The translations under genes and the position numbers were made by a program. From Procambarus clarkii (Eukaryota > Arthropoda > Malacostraca > Decapoda > Cambaridae): a stretch of DNA of 64,000 bases. Under the pieces are notes generated by a model. That model ran no database searches. It had not been told where the DNA came from and was given only the letters and a program-made list of their open reading frames with translations. Of this stretch, positions 11,626 through 22,490 are shown one piece after another; position 1 is the first letter of the stretch, and each line of letters starts with the position of its first letter. The stretch spans positions 33,690,303 through 33,754,302 of the forward strand of contig NC_091158.1 in NCBI RefSeq assembly GCF_040958095.1, read 5' to 3'.

Positions 11626-12772
11626 ATGGAGAAGATTGTGCGAAGAAAGCTAGTGGAACATCTGGAGGGAAAGAAGTTTGTAACACAGCATCAACATGGG
11701 TTCAGGGATGGCAGGTCCTGCCTCACAGGGTTACTTGAATTCTACGACCAGGCAACAAAAATCAGGCAAGAAAGAGAAGGGTGGGCAAACTGCATATTTT
11801 TGGATTCTCAAAAAGCCTTTGCTACAGTACCACAAAAGAGTCTAGTGAAAAAGTTGGAGATGCTGGCTGCAGTGAAAAGGGAAGGTACTCCATTGGATAA
11901 AGGAGTACCTAAGCAACAGGAGACAACGAGTCAGTGTGAGGGGTGAGGTCTCAGATTGGTGAGACGTTACAAGTGGAGTCCCGTAGGGGTCAGTCCTTGG
12001 ACTGTTTCTGGAATATGTAAATGATCTCCCAAAGGGTATTACTCGTTTCTCTCAATGTTTGCTGATGATGCAAAAATTATGAGGAGGATTGAAACAGAGG
12101 ATGATAGTAAGAGGCTACAATATGACCTAGACAGACTGAGTGAATGGTCCAACAAATGGCTGTTGAAGTTCAACCCGAGTAAATGCAAAGTAATGAAACT
12201 AGGCAGTGGAAACAGGAGGCCAAACACAGGATACAGAATAGGAGATGAAATACTTAATAAAACGGACAGAGAGAAAGATCTAGGAGTTGATATGACACCA
12301 AACCTGTCTCCTGAAGCCCACACAAAAAAGAAATAACGTCTGCGGCATATACAAGGCTGGCTAACATCAGAACAGCGTTCAGGAACCTGTGTAAGGAATC
12401 ATTCAGAATCTTGAACACCACATACGTAAGACCAATCCTGAAGTATGCGGCCCCAGCATGGAGCCCGTACCTTGTCAAGCACAAGACGAAACTGGAAAAA
12501 GTCCCAACGTATGCTACTAGACTACTCCCAGAAGTAAGAAGCATGAGGTACGAGGAAAGGCTGCGGGTAATGCACCTTACGACACTGGAAGACAGAGGAG
12601 TAAAGGGAGACATGATCACAACCTACAAAATCCTCAGTAGAATCAACCGGGTAAACAATGATAAACTATTCAACACTGGTGGTACGCAAACAGGGGGACA
12701 CAGGTGGAAACTGAGTACCCACATGAGCCACAGGGACGTTAGAAGGAACTTTTTCAGTGTCAGAGTAGTTAA
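11626..12772 (+). pseudogene. CR1-like LINE RT, fragment A
   Basis: Several frames together give most of a LINE RT: QHGFRDGRSCLTGLLEFYD, CIFLDSQKAF (first catalytic Asp region, FLDFSKAF type), SMFADDAKIMRRI (the FADD catalytic motif), WLLKFNPSKCKVMKLG, then the thumb YVRPILKYAAPAWSPYL, YEERLRVMHLTTLEDR and RRNFFSVRVVNGRNAL. Frameshifts near 11,945 and at the A-run near 12,327 disrupt it. The endonuclease domain is missing. It stops at a palindrome where fragment B begins. Confidence 0.8.
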
Positions 12773-12818
12773 CGGACGGAATGCATTAGGCAGCGATGTG
12801 CCTAATGCATTCCGTCCG
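12773..12818. repeat. Perfect 20-bp inverted repeat at an RT-RT junction
   Basis: Left arm CGGACGGAATGCATTAGGCA (12,773-12,792), 6-nt loop GCGATG, right arm the exact reverse complement (12,799-12,818). It marks the join of two LINE fragments of the same family. Confidence 0.95.
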
Positions 12819-13785
12819 CTACCACAAGGATCTGTGCTGGGACCAATTTTATTTCTTGTATATGTTAACGACATGTTTACAGGCGTAGAGTCCTACATGT
12901 CGATGTTTGCGGATGACGCAAAGTTGATGAGAAGAGTTGTGACAGATGAGGATTGCAGGATCCTCCAAGAGGACCTGAACAGGTTGCAGAGATGGTCAGA
13001 GAAATGGCTACTGGAATTCAACATGAGCAAATGTAAAGTTATGGAAATGTGACTAGGAGATAGGATACCAAAGGGACAGTAAGGGGAACAGCCTACCTGT
13101 GACGACGCGCGAAAGAGACCTAGGTGTGGACGTAACACCTAATCTATCTCCTGAGGCACATATAAATAGGATAATGACAGCAGCGTACTCTAGACTGGCA
13201 AAAGTTAGAACATCATTCAGAAACCTAAGTAAGGAGGCATTTAGGGCGCTTTACACTGCCTACGTGAGGCCAGTCTTAGAGTATGCAGCCTCATCATGGA
13301 GTCCCCATCTGAAGAAGCATATAATGAAACAGGAAAAAGTTCAGAGGTTTGCAACGAGACTCGTCCCAGAGCTACGAGGGATGGGGTATGAGGAGCGCCT
13401 GAGGGAACTGTGCCTTATGACACTAGAAAGAAGATGGGAGAGGGGGGACATGATAGGAACGAATAAAATGCTCAGAGGGATTGACAGAGTGGACATAGAC
13501 GAAATGTTCACACGGAATAGTAACAGAACGAGGGGACACGGGTGGAAGCTTGAAACTCAGATGAGTCACAGAGATGTTAGGAAGTTTTCTTTTAGCGTGA
13601 GAGTAGTGGAAAATTGGAATGCACTTCAGGAACAGGTTGTGGAAGCAAAAACTATTCATAATTTTAAAACCAGGTATGATAGGGAAATGGGACAGGAGTC
13701 ATTGCTGTACACAACCGATGCTCGAAAGGCGGGATCCAAGAGTCAATGCTCGATCCTACAGATACAACTAAGCCAGTACAACTAG
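12819..13785 (+). pseudogene. CR1-like LINE RT, fragment B with C-terminus
   Basis: Begins inside the RT palm (PQGSVLGPILFLVYVNDM, then SMFADDAKLMRRVVTDEDC) and continues, after a break near 13,050-13,099, through RERDLGVDVTPNLSPEAH, YVRPVLEYAASSWSPHLKK, MGYEERLRELCLMTLERRW and VRVVENWNALQEQVVEA to a stop at 13,785. It repeats the same RT region already present in fragment A but is a distinct, diverged copy. Its 3' UTR is short (CTAGGTGAGTACAAACACAC) and ends in ACAC repeats. Confidence 0.8.
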
Positions 13786-13833
13786 GTGAGTACAAACACA
13801 CACACACACAGAGCGAGAGCACCGCTCCCTTGC

Positions 13834-13966
13834 CAGGTAAGTCCAATACGGGCTAACCATATCCCGTGCTACTTGCCCCGCTCCGGTGCCAGGTGAGTTA
13901 CGGGCTCACCATAGCCCGTACTACTTGGAACTTGTTCCGAGTAGCTGAATCTATAACAACAACAAC
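13834..13966 (+). repeat. Two tandem copies of the hairpin tail repeat
   Basis: Copies at about 13,834-13,875 and 13,878-13,966. The first contains CCAGGTAAGTCC, a perfect 5' splice-site consensus (CAG|GTAAGT, exon end at 13,836), then ACGGGCTAACCATATCCCGT. The second contains TTACGGGCTCACCATAGCCC, TTGTTCCGAGTAGCTGAATC and CAA repeats. Confidence 0.7.
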
Positions 13967-14049
13967 ATACTCGGCACACAGACGACTCGCGGTGCTCTCC
14001 CATGGGTCTACACATATCTTCCCTCACTCGACGTGGTCTTGCTATGACA

Positions 14050-14380
14050 TGTGATGGTCGACAATGCAACACATTGTACATAGTGTATAGTCACCCTTTT
14101 TGTGTAATGTAATTCTATTCATTTGTATTCATTTGTTGATATTGTGTAAAGCCAAGTTTTCAGGTTTTGCTATTATTATTGTGTTTATTATTATAAGTAA
14201 AGTGTTTAATTGTTAATGTTTATAGTTTTTCCCTGAAACTATTCACACTGCAAAGGATGCAAAAAGTGTTATTTCAATTTGTTTTACCTTTATATTTATC
14301 TACCCAGCCCTCAGGTGTTGTGTGCATGAGGCACACAACATCTGCCGGGGTAGTAACTGCGCTATCTCCATCACGTCACA
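14050..14380 (+). mobile_element. Long terminal repeat of an LTR retrotransposon
   Basis: Starts TGTGAT and ends GTCACA, so it has TG...CA ends within a short inverted repeat (TGTGA/TCACA). A tRNA-type primer-binding site follows six bases later. The 3' two-thirds align well with 29,619-29,811 in the triplicated segment. A perfect hairpin (arms TGTTGTGTGC and GCACACAACA, 14,316-14,340) lies near the 3' end. The 5' limit is chosen from the TG rule and is less certain than the 3' limit. Confidence 0.55.
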
Positions 14381-14386
14381 TTAACG

Positions 14387-14404
14387 TGGGGCCTTGTCCG
14401 GGAT
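14387..14404 (+). promoter_or_regulatory. Primer-binding site resembling tRNA-Pro
   Basis: TGGGGCCTTGTCCGGGAT differs at two positions from the Pro-tRNA primer site I know (TGGGGGCTCGTCCGGGAT), where reverse transcription of many LTR elements starts. Its place just after the LTR fits. Confidence 0.55.
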
Positions 14405-14988
14405 TCTTGTCTCAGGTAATGCTTCTCGTTCCTTTGCTTAGAGTTGTGTTCAGTGGTTTACTTGGCTTTAGCACATGGTTTTGCCTTTCAGAACTCTTTT
14501 TGAGTTTTTTTCATTGGTGACAAACTCTAGTTACATTTCAGATGTAGAAATTTGTAACCTATTTGTTACATTGACTTTAGATTACGTGATGTTTTATGTG
14601 CAAATTCATATTTGTAATGTTTAGTGTGATAAACCTTTGCTATATCCTGCTTACCCATATAATATTGTCCCTACAGAAGTATCTCACTCAGATCATCAAT
14701 TCGGGTACTCAGGTACTTTGGTTTGTCTCCGAACTATAATGTTCATTTTTGCAGTAAGAACTTAGGAGGATGTACTGGGGTTGCATTCCTTTCGCATCCA
14801 GGACTGTAGTGTACGTTTGGGACACGTACAGAAGTTCTCCTCACAGTGCTGACAATCTCTGCACCCCTAACCCTTTGTTCAAAGTCTGTGATTAATTGCC
14901 CAGGTAGAGAGCTAACCATTCTTTTTCCACAGCACAAAGAACAGTAACTGCAGTTAATTGCCTTGTTTTCAGTTGGACAACGCTTGCC
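14405..14988 (+). other. Leader of the LTR element and unassigned sequence
   Basis: Follows the primer-binding site and probably starts as the 5' untranslated leader of that element. No gag could be recognised before the LINE insertion at 14,989. A short Cys/Arg-rich frame on the minus strand near 14,743-14,937 is not recognised. Confidence 0.4.
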
Positions 14989-15001
14989 CTTATCCTCGTC
15001 A
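14989..15001. repeat. Left target-site duplication of the I-type LINE
   Basis: CTTATCCTCGTCA, repeated perfectly at 21,303-21,315. Confidence 0.9.
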
Positions 15002-15543
15002 CCCCCCGCCCCCTCCCCGCTCAGCTCGTTGTCGCCGTGTGGGGGCTTCGTGGGCGGCTGCTGGAGTGTGATGCTCCTTCGGACAGTCCTCTGTCCCTTT
15101 CTAGCCTTGTGCTCCTGCTGCCGTCCTCTCCAATTCTGCTGGGCACCTTTTCCTTTTCCTTCTGTTTCGTTTTTCTCCCCCCTCTTCTCCTATCTGCTGG
15201 CCGTTTCCTGCCGACCTTTTGCTCGTTCTGGTTCTTCCATGGACTTCTTCTATTTTGACGCCCGGGTGCTTGAGGAGGCATACTCATGCACCCGTAGAAC
15301 TGCAGTACCCGACGTCGAGAGCGAGGGGAACCTTTTATTGTCAATCCCCACTTCGTCACTGAACCCGATCTCGACGGACTGTCGGTTTCTTAAGGTGGCG
15401 TTTGTGGGGCGTATACTCACGACGCACCCCTAAGAGGCCCCGACAAGATCGGCGATAGCTTCTTGTTGGGTGTCCTGCCTCTAATTGTGGCTCCATGGTG
15501 GGTGTGGGGGCACATTCGTGAGTGAATTCGTAATTTCGTCAAG

Positions 15544-17472
15544 ATGATAACCCCTGTTTCGGCTGCTTCTGGCTTACCTTTTCAGGCTCGTGGGGTGGGC
15601 GACCAAGCCCCCGAGTCGGTCCGTATTGGAAGACCGGGCTCTGTAGCCTCCGCTGCATTGGGCCCCGACCTTGCTCCTCCTTTGGCCTCTCTGACTCCTT
15701 CCCCTGGCTCCCCTCCCTCCTCTGTGGTTGGGTCGAGCCCCAAGCCCCCAGTGGTGACTACCTCGTCCCCTGGCGCGGCTCCTTCTCTAGTTGTAACTAC
15801 TGCGCCTTTTAACCCCTCTCTCTCTGGGGGTTCTCACCGCCGTCTTCGTCACGGCCGCCCTCTCTCGATTCCTTCCAGTTCTGCTACCTATCAAGCCTTG
15901 TTTGGTCCCGCTTCGTGGGCCAAATATTTTGATCTCCTCCCTCTTGATTCTGCGCCTCCTGACGATTTCTCCCTTCATCGACATCTCATTGATTCCGTGG
16001 ATGCCTCCATTACTTTTAACCCCACTCGTCTCGGTACGCGTGTCGTTGCTGCTCCTTCTCAGGATGCTGCTTCCCGCTTGGCTGCCTTATCCTGCCTTGG
16101 CGAGACCCCCGTTCGGGTCTCGAAGAACGCTCAATTGAATGCCAGTGTTGGCTCTATTTTGCTCCCGCCCCATGTTGCAACCGGTGTTCGGGACCTGCGC
16201 GACTGCCACGACGATATTCGCCATATCCTCGCTGCCCAGGGCCATTCTATTCTCCAGGTGGACACGTTTACTCGTCCCCCTCGTGGTAGTCGCCGTCAAC
16301 CCCTCCGGGTTGTGAAGATTACCTTTGATGGTAGGACCCTTCCACCCTCTGTCATTCTTGCTGGTGCCAGGTGCTCTGTCCAGGAGTACATTCCTTCTCC
16401 TCGGCTCTGCAACAAGTGCTGGAGGTTTGGGCATGGTGCCCTCCGCTGCTCCGGGACTGTATCTCTCTGTCCTTTGTGTGGTGGCGAATGTCACTCTAAG
16501 TCGGAGTGCACTTCTCCCCAGGCTCGTTGCCTCAACTGCGGTGAGGCCCATCCTACCTTCTCCCGTGCGTGTGTCCATTACAAGCTTGAGGCAGCCGTCC
16601 TCACCCTGAAGCACCGGGAGCGTTTATCTTTTCCTGAGGCGAGGCGCCAGGTTCGCCGGCTCCCGCCTTATGCTAATATCTCTTATGCTCGCGTGTTGCG
16701 CTCTTCCTCTCCACGTCCTTCCCGCCTTCCTCAGACTCACAACCGTTTCCGGGCCTTGGACCCTGATGCGCCCACTGCCCCCTCCTCCGTTCCTTTGGGT
16801 TCTCTCCCGAAGGATCCTCCTCCTGGTCCTCTGTCTGGGGTTCCCCTTCCTTCTACCCGGTCTGTCGTGTCTTCTGTGTCTTCTTCCTCGTCCCCCTCCG
16901 ATCCTCCTTCCCATCCTCTTCCTCCATCTATTGGCTCTCCCCACCGCCTGTCGGTGCGGGCGGATGTCCATCGCTCTCCTAACGGTCGTCGTGTGTGCTC
17001 TCGTTCGGCTTCTCCTGTTGAGACACTGGAATCCGTTGCCCGGTACGTAGTTGCTGGGACACCGGTCTCTTTAAGTCAGAAGCGTAAGCCTGGCTCCTCT
17101 CCTTCCTCTTCCCCGGCGGGTAAGAAGGCTTCGCTTTCTTCCTCAGCTCCTCCTTCTGGCTCTGTTGCTCCTTCCCCTCCCGTTTCAGTGCTTGCGCCCC
17201 CTGTTCCTGCTATGGAGGTTTCTTTGGCCCCTGCTTCCCTTTCGGTTGCTGCTCTTGCTGGGGTGCGCTCCCCTCTTTCTACTCCCCCTCCTCCTGCTGC
17301 TGTCCTTGACGGCTCCTCTCCGTTGTCTCCTCCTCTTCCTCCTCCTCCTCCAGACCCTGCCCGCCCACCTCTGCTCTGTTCTCCCGTTTCCTTCCCTCCG
17401 TCTTTGCTCAGTTTACCCATGCCCCCTAACCCTGACTTTGCTGACCCTGATCCCGACCCTGATATTCTTTAA
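15544..17472 (+). CDS. I-type LINE ORF1, gag-like RNA-binding protein
   Basis: 642 residues from ATG at 15,544. The first 110 residues are Pro/Ser-rich. A folded part (about 115-285) precedes three zinc knuckles at about 289-345: CNKCWRFGHGALRC and CPLCGGECHSKSEC (both CX2CX4HX4C) and CLNCGEAHPTFSRAC. A HRERLSFPEARRQVRRLPPY block follows, then a long Ser/Pro-rich tail. Such ORF1 proteins bind the element RNA and form the transposition particle. The frame is uninterrupted. ORF2 starts close to its stop in another frame, so translation by reinitiation or frame change is likely. Confidence 0.88.
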   Translation: MITPVSAASGLPFQARGVGDQAPESVRIGRPGSVASAALGPDLAPPLASLTPSPGSPPSSVVGSSPKPPVVTTSSPGAAPSLVVTTAPFNPSLSGGSHRRLRHGRPLSIPSSSATYQALFGPASWAKYFDLLPLDSAPPDDFSLHRHLIDSVDASITFNPTRLGTRVVAAPSQDAASRLAALSCLGETPVRVSKNAQLNASVGSILLPPHVATGVRDLRDCHDDIRHILAAQGHSILQVDTFTRPPRGSRRQPLRVVKITFDGRTLPPSVILAGARCSVQEYIPSPRLCNKCWRFGHGALRCSGTVSLCPLCGGECHSKSECTSPQARCLNCGEAHPTFSRACVHYKLEAAVLTLKHRERLSFPEARRQVRRLPPYANISYARVLRSSSPRPSRLPQTHNRFRALDPDAPTAPSSVPLGSLPKDPPPGPLSGVPLPSTRSVVSSVSSSSSPSDPPSHPLPPSIGSPHRLSVRADVHRSPNGRRVCSRSASPVETLESVARYVVAGTPVSLSQKRKPGSSPSSSPAGKKASLSSSAPPSGSVAPSPPVSVLAPPVPAMEVSLAPASLSVAALAGVRSPLSTPPPPAAVLDGSSPLSPPLPPPPPDPARPPLLCSPVSFPPSLLSLPMPPNPDFADPDPDPDIL

Positions 17473-17495
17473 CGTGCTCTGTTGCTCTTTCGCCT

Positions 17496-20400
17496 TTGTT
17501 TCTTCCTTGTTCTCTGTTTTTGTCCTTTCTCTTCTCGTCGTTGTCCATTCTTCAATGGAACGTTCGAGGTTATTACGCCAATTTCCTCGAACTCCAACTT
17601 CTGATTTCGCGGTTTTCGCCCCTTTGTGTCTGTCTCCAGGAGCCAATGCTTGGTGCTCGTCCTGGTCGTTTTCGTGGCTATTCCTTTCTCTCCCCCCCCC
17701 CCAGCCATTGCTGGGGCTTCTAATTCTTCTGCTCTTTTGATTCGGGCTGATGTTCCCTTTGTTCCTTTACTTTTTCCTTCGCCTCTCCATTGTTCTGCTG
17801 CTCGTATCTTTGTGGGGAAATGGTACACAGTTTGTTCCATTTATATCCCCCCGAGTGTCCCGCTCTCTCTTCCTGATTTGAAACACCTCCTGGACTCCTT
17901 GCCGGAGCCTGTGCTCCTGCTGGGTGACTTCAATTGTCGTCATTCTCTTTGGGGTGACGTTCTGACGAATACCCGGGGTCGCCTCCTTGAGCCGTTTCTC
18001 CTCTCTTCTTCCCTGTCTCTTCTGAATTCTGGTGAGCCCACTCATTTGGACTCTCGGACTCGCACCCTTTCTTGTCTTGATCTTTCTCTCTGCTCTTCTT
18101 CTCTTTACTTAGATTTCACGTGGCAGGTTCTTGATGACCTCCATGGAAGTGATCATTTCCCCATCCTTGTTTCCTTTTTCTCTTTTCGCCCTTCCCTCTC
18201 TTTCCCTAGGTGGCAGTTTGCTAAGGCAGACTGGACCCTATTTACCCTCAGTGCTGCTCTCCCTGACCTCTCCCTTCTGCCTCTCTCTCGCGCTCTCCTC
18301 CTTTTTCATGACACTGTCTTCAACGCTGCCCTCCGCTCTATTCCTCGCTCTTCCTCTCGGGGTCCACGGAAGTGCGTTCCCTGGTGGAATGCGGACTGTG
18401 CTCGGGCTGTCCGCTGTAAGCGTGCAGCCTGGAAGAGGCACCGCCGTAGGCAGACGTCCGATTCTTTTCTTTTCTTTCGGAAAGCGAGTGCGGTGGCCCG
18501 TAGGGCCATCCGTACGGCTAAACGTGAATGTTGGGCATCTTATGTCTCGACAATTACGTCCGAGACCCCTCTGGCCCAGATCTGGAAGCGTATCCGCAAG
18601 ATAGCGGGTAAGTTCGTTCCCGATGTTTCACCGGTCCTTCACCTCCATGATACTCTTGTGGCGGACCCGTTGCAGGTCGCTTCCGAACTGGGTTCCCATT
18701 TTTCTTCTGTTAGCTCTGGTCTTCATCTTCCCCAATCTTTCCTTCTTCGTAAACCTGTCCTTGAGTCTCGTCCTTTAGATTTCTGCACTCATCTTCAGCT
18801 TCCCTATAATGATCCCTTCTCTCTCTCTGAACTTCGTTCTGCCCTGGCCCTCTGCGGTTCTACGGCGGCGGGCTCCGATGGTATTCATTATGAGATGCTT
18901 CGCCATCTCCCTCCGAGCACGTCTCAGTATTTACTGAGTCTGTATAATCGGATCTGGGAGTCGTCGTCAGTCCCTGCGGACTGGCTCGATGCCGTTGTCC
19001 TCCCTGTTCGCAAACCGGGGTCTCTGGGTACTTCCCCTAAGGACTTTCGCCCTATTGCTCTCACAAGTTGTGTCTGCAAACTCTTTGAACGTATGGTTAA
19101 CGTTCGTCTGATGTGGTTCCTGGAACACCATCACCTCCTCTCCCCTTCTCAATTTGGTTTCCGCAAGTGCCGCAGCACGACAGATGTCCTGGTGAACTTG
19201 GAGGTCTATATTCGTACTGCTTTTGCTGCGAAGACCTCCGTTGTTGCCGTCCTTTTTGACCTAGAAAAGGCTTACGACACCACTTGGCGTTATCATATCC
19301 TATCTCAACTTCATTCTTTTGGCCTTCGTGGTCATCTCCCTCTCTTTCTCCGCAGCTTCCTCTCTCGTCGTTCCTTTCGGGTGCGCCTTGGTACCGCTCT
19401 CTCTCCCTCTTTTCAGCAATACGAAGGTGTGCCCCAGGGTAGTGTTCTGAGCACTACTCTTTTTCTTGTTGCCCTCAATGGTCTTCTTTCCTCTCTTCCT
19501 TCTGGTGTCTTCTCCGCTCTCTATGTCGATGATCTTACCCTTTGTTGTCAGGGTGATGATTCGCCTCTCCTTCAACGCCGGCTTCAACTTGCAATTGATG
19601 CCGTGTCGTCTTGGGCCACAGGTCATGGCTTCAAGTTCTCTACTTCTAAGACTTGTGCCATGACTTTTACGCGGAAACGGGTTGTTCTTCGTCCCTCTTT
19701 GTCGCTTTATGGTCATCCCCTTGAATACAAAGATTCCGCGAAGCTTTTGGGGTTATTCCTTGACACTCGTTTGTCTTGGTCTCCTCATATCTCTTACCTC
19801 CGTGTTGAGTGCTCTAAGGCCCTTACCCTCCTTCGGGTCTTGTCCCATACTTCTTGGGGGGGGGCAGATAGGCGCGCACTCCTTGCTTTACATTCCTCTC
19901 TCGTCCTGTCTAAGCTCGATTATGGTTGCCCTGCTTACTCGTCTGCTTCTCCTTCTACTCTTCGCCGTCTTGATGCTTTGCACCATACTGGGTTGCGCCT
20001 CAGTTCTGGTGCCTTTCGTTCGACTCCCATCCTTAGCTTGTATGTTGACACTGGCTTCCTGTCTCTCCAGGACCGCCGTGATCGCTACTGTCTTCGCTAT
20101 CTTGCGCGGTCCTTGCAACATCCTTCCTCTCGCCTCTGTCGTGCTTTAACTTTTACCCCTCCTGCGGTTCCTGTTCCTCTTCACCACCTCCCTCTTTCTG
20201 TCCGGTTATCTCGCCTACAGGATTCTCTCTCCGTTCGTATTTCTGATGTTTCTCCTCGTGTTGTTTCTTCTTTGCCCCCGTGGAGGGTCCCTCTTCCGCG
20301 GTTTTGTACTTCCTTGACCCGTTTCACTAAAGCTTTTACCCCTCCTACGGTTCTAAAACGCCTTTTCCTCGAGCACTTTTCTTCTCACTCCCGCTCCGTT

Positions 20401-21225
20401 TCTGTCTTCACCGATGGGTCTAAGTCAGCGGACGGTGTTGGCTACTCTGTTGTTTTTCCTGATCGCACTTATATGTGTCGCTTGCCTCCGGAGACTAGCA
20501 TCTTTACAGCAGAACTTTATGCTATTCTCTATGCTCTTCGTCTCCTGCTTTCTCGTTGTCAGTCTTCCTTTGTGGTTGTTGTTGACTCTCGTAGTGCCCT
20601 CATGGCTCTCGGGTCCTTTAATCCGGTTCATCCGGTAGTTGTCGAGATCCAGCATTGGCTGTTTCTCGTTCACAGTAAATTTAAGTCGGTTGAGTTTTGT
20701 TGGGTTCCCAGCCATATTGGTGTGTCTTTAAATGAGCGTGCGGATGCTGCCGCTAAGGAAGCTGTCCGCTCTTGTCCCATCTCTCGTAAAGGCATTCCGT
20801 ATTCCGACTTTTACCCAGTTATCCATTCCTCAGTTCTTACCCGTTGGCAGGCTTCTTGGTTGTCTGTTACTGGTAACAAGCTACGTACTCTTAAATGTTG
20901 TGTTTCCTCGTGGCCGTCCTCCTTCCACCGTAACCGGCGGTGGGAAACAGCTCTGGCGAGGTTGCGTATTGGCCATACTCGCTTAACCCATGGTCACTTG
21001 ATGGAGCGCCGCCCTGCTCCTTATTGTCCTAGTTGCATTGTCCCTCTTACGGTCGTGCATGTCCTTCTTGAATGTCCTGACTTCCAGGACGAGCGTGTGT
21101 CTTGCTTTCCGACCGCCCCTCGCGGTCACCTGTCCCTCGATAGAATTCTTGGTGACTCGGATACTTTTGATATCGTTCGCCTTATGCGTTTTTGTTCTCG
21201 TATTGGCATCCTTGGTGATATTTAG
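17496..21225 (+). CDS. I-type LINE ORF2: endonuclease, RT, RNase H (one frameshift)
   Basis: Two frames together make one protein. The first (from about 17,496) has the AP-endonuclease start SILQWNVRGYYANFLELQ and VCLQEPML; the second carries the rest in the +1 frame. The shift falls at an 11-C run (17,692-17,702). Numbering from 17,626, GDFNCRHSLWGD lies near 99, SDHFPI near 175, RT motifs FDLEKAYD and PQGSVLS before YVDDL at about 633, RNase H from FTDGSK near 928 with AELYAI, VDSRSAL and WVPSHIGVSLNERAD, and a CPSC...H...C finger near 1134. Catalytic residues look intact. The frameshift may be a real lesion or a homopolymer miscall. The start codon is not certain. Confidence 0.88.
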
Positions 21226-21302
21226 CGCCCTCTGATTATTTTGCGTCTTTGATGGTGCTACATAGCCTTCCCGGTTTGGTGCCTTCTTTTGATAATTACT
21301 TA

Positions 21303-21315
21303 CTTATCCTCGTCA
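21303..21315. repeat. Right target-site duplication of the I-type LINE
   Basis: CTTATCCTCGTCA, identical to 14,989-15,001. Confidence 0.9.
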
Positions 21316-22068
21316 TTAATAGAGTACCGGTATAGACATCCCTACATTTCCTTGTACTACCTAGATACATTTTAATTTTATTTCTCAAAGTCCTTACTAA
21401 AGTCTACGACTTAGGGGGCATATTACGGTAAAGTAAAAGTTGTTCAATTTGTTTATAAATTTATTTAGGAAATGGTTATAGAAAGGGCAGCAACTGGTCC
21501 AGGTTTCAGCATCATACCCTAAACAGAAAAGGAGAAAAAAAAATACACAACGTATTATGCAACGAATTTTCAACATTTTCAAATAATGTCAGGGAACACA
21601 TGTGTCAACTAAAATCATTTCTATAAGACTCAGATATTACAATTAGCATATAATAAAGGATTGATGTTAGCAGTTTTATAAAAAAAAGTGTTTAGTGAAA
21701 TAATATAATTATTCAAAGTTACCCTTCCAAAAATATGCAATATATGATGTTTATAAATTTTTTAAAATAAAAAATGGACTTTTGACTAAAATGTTTTCAT
21801 CAGTTTGTAGAAGCACAAACTCTACATATAAGGTGAAATTTGCATGTAAATTGATTAATAAATGAAAGCTATGACGTACCTTGAAGTTGTAAATTATTTA
21901 CCTGAGTAAAATAAGATCAAAGTTTGGCCACCTGTAGCTGAGCTTGACGTCTATCGATTTTGTTCATAATTAGCACCCTTGCAGATAGGCATCCGTTGAG
22001 CCAGGTGTGCAAGTTCCATGCAAATCCCCTGATAACAAACGAAAAAAAAAATTGAAAAAAATTGTAAA
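21316..22068. other. AT-rich spacer, nothing recognised
   Basis: Continues the pre-insertion locus after the LINE. No open frame of note, no RNA gene and no repeat that I can name. Confidence 0.5.
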
Positions 22069-22249
<181 letters not shown>

Positions 22250-22394
22250 CACTAAAACATACTAACCTATTGAAATTGGTCCGAATTGTGGGTCCTCAAG
22301 TTGGCACTGCATTGGGCACTAGTAGGCACTTGCATGATTGCTGGATCACCTTCCTCAGGAGCCTGTCTCGGCTTGTTGGAGGGAGGGAGGTCTA

Positions 22395-22490
22395 GAAAGG
22401 TGTGTGAGGAGGATCTAGGAGGGTTGAGGAAGGTTGAGGAGGTGTGTGAGGAAGGATGAGGTGGTGTGTGAGGAAGGTTGAGGAGGTGTC
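22395..22490. repeat. G-rich minisatellite
   Basis: Imperfect repeats of GTGTGTGAGGAAGGTTGAGG-type sequence, about four units, purine/G-rich on the plus strand. Minor variants include GGAGGATCTAGGAGG. Confidence 0.65.

Larger units (their letters stand above)
15002..21302 (+). mobile_element. Full-length I-type non-LTR retrotransposon (6.3 kb)
   Basis: Bounded by perfect 13-bp direct repeats. Layout: pyrimidine-rich, GC-rich 5' UTR (15,002-15,543), ORF1 with zinc knuckles, ORF2 with endonuclease, RT and RNase H, and a short 3' UTR (21,226-21,302) ending in GATAATTACTTA rather than poly(A). RNase H in ORF2 points to the I superfamily. The plus strand is C/T-rich throughout, unlike its surroundings. 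The intact flanks and single visible frameshift suggest a recent insertion. Family name is inferred from domains only. Confidence 0.88.

Noticed and set aside
14743..14937. Cys/Arg-rich minus-strand frame as a transposase zinc finger
   Set aside because: Too short, Cys spacing matches no family I can name, and no neighbouring transposase sequence.
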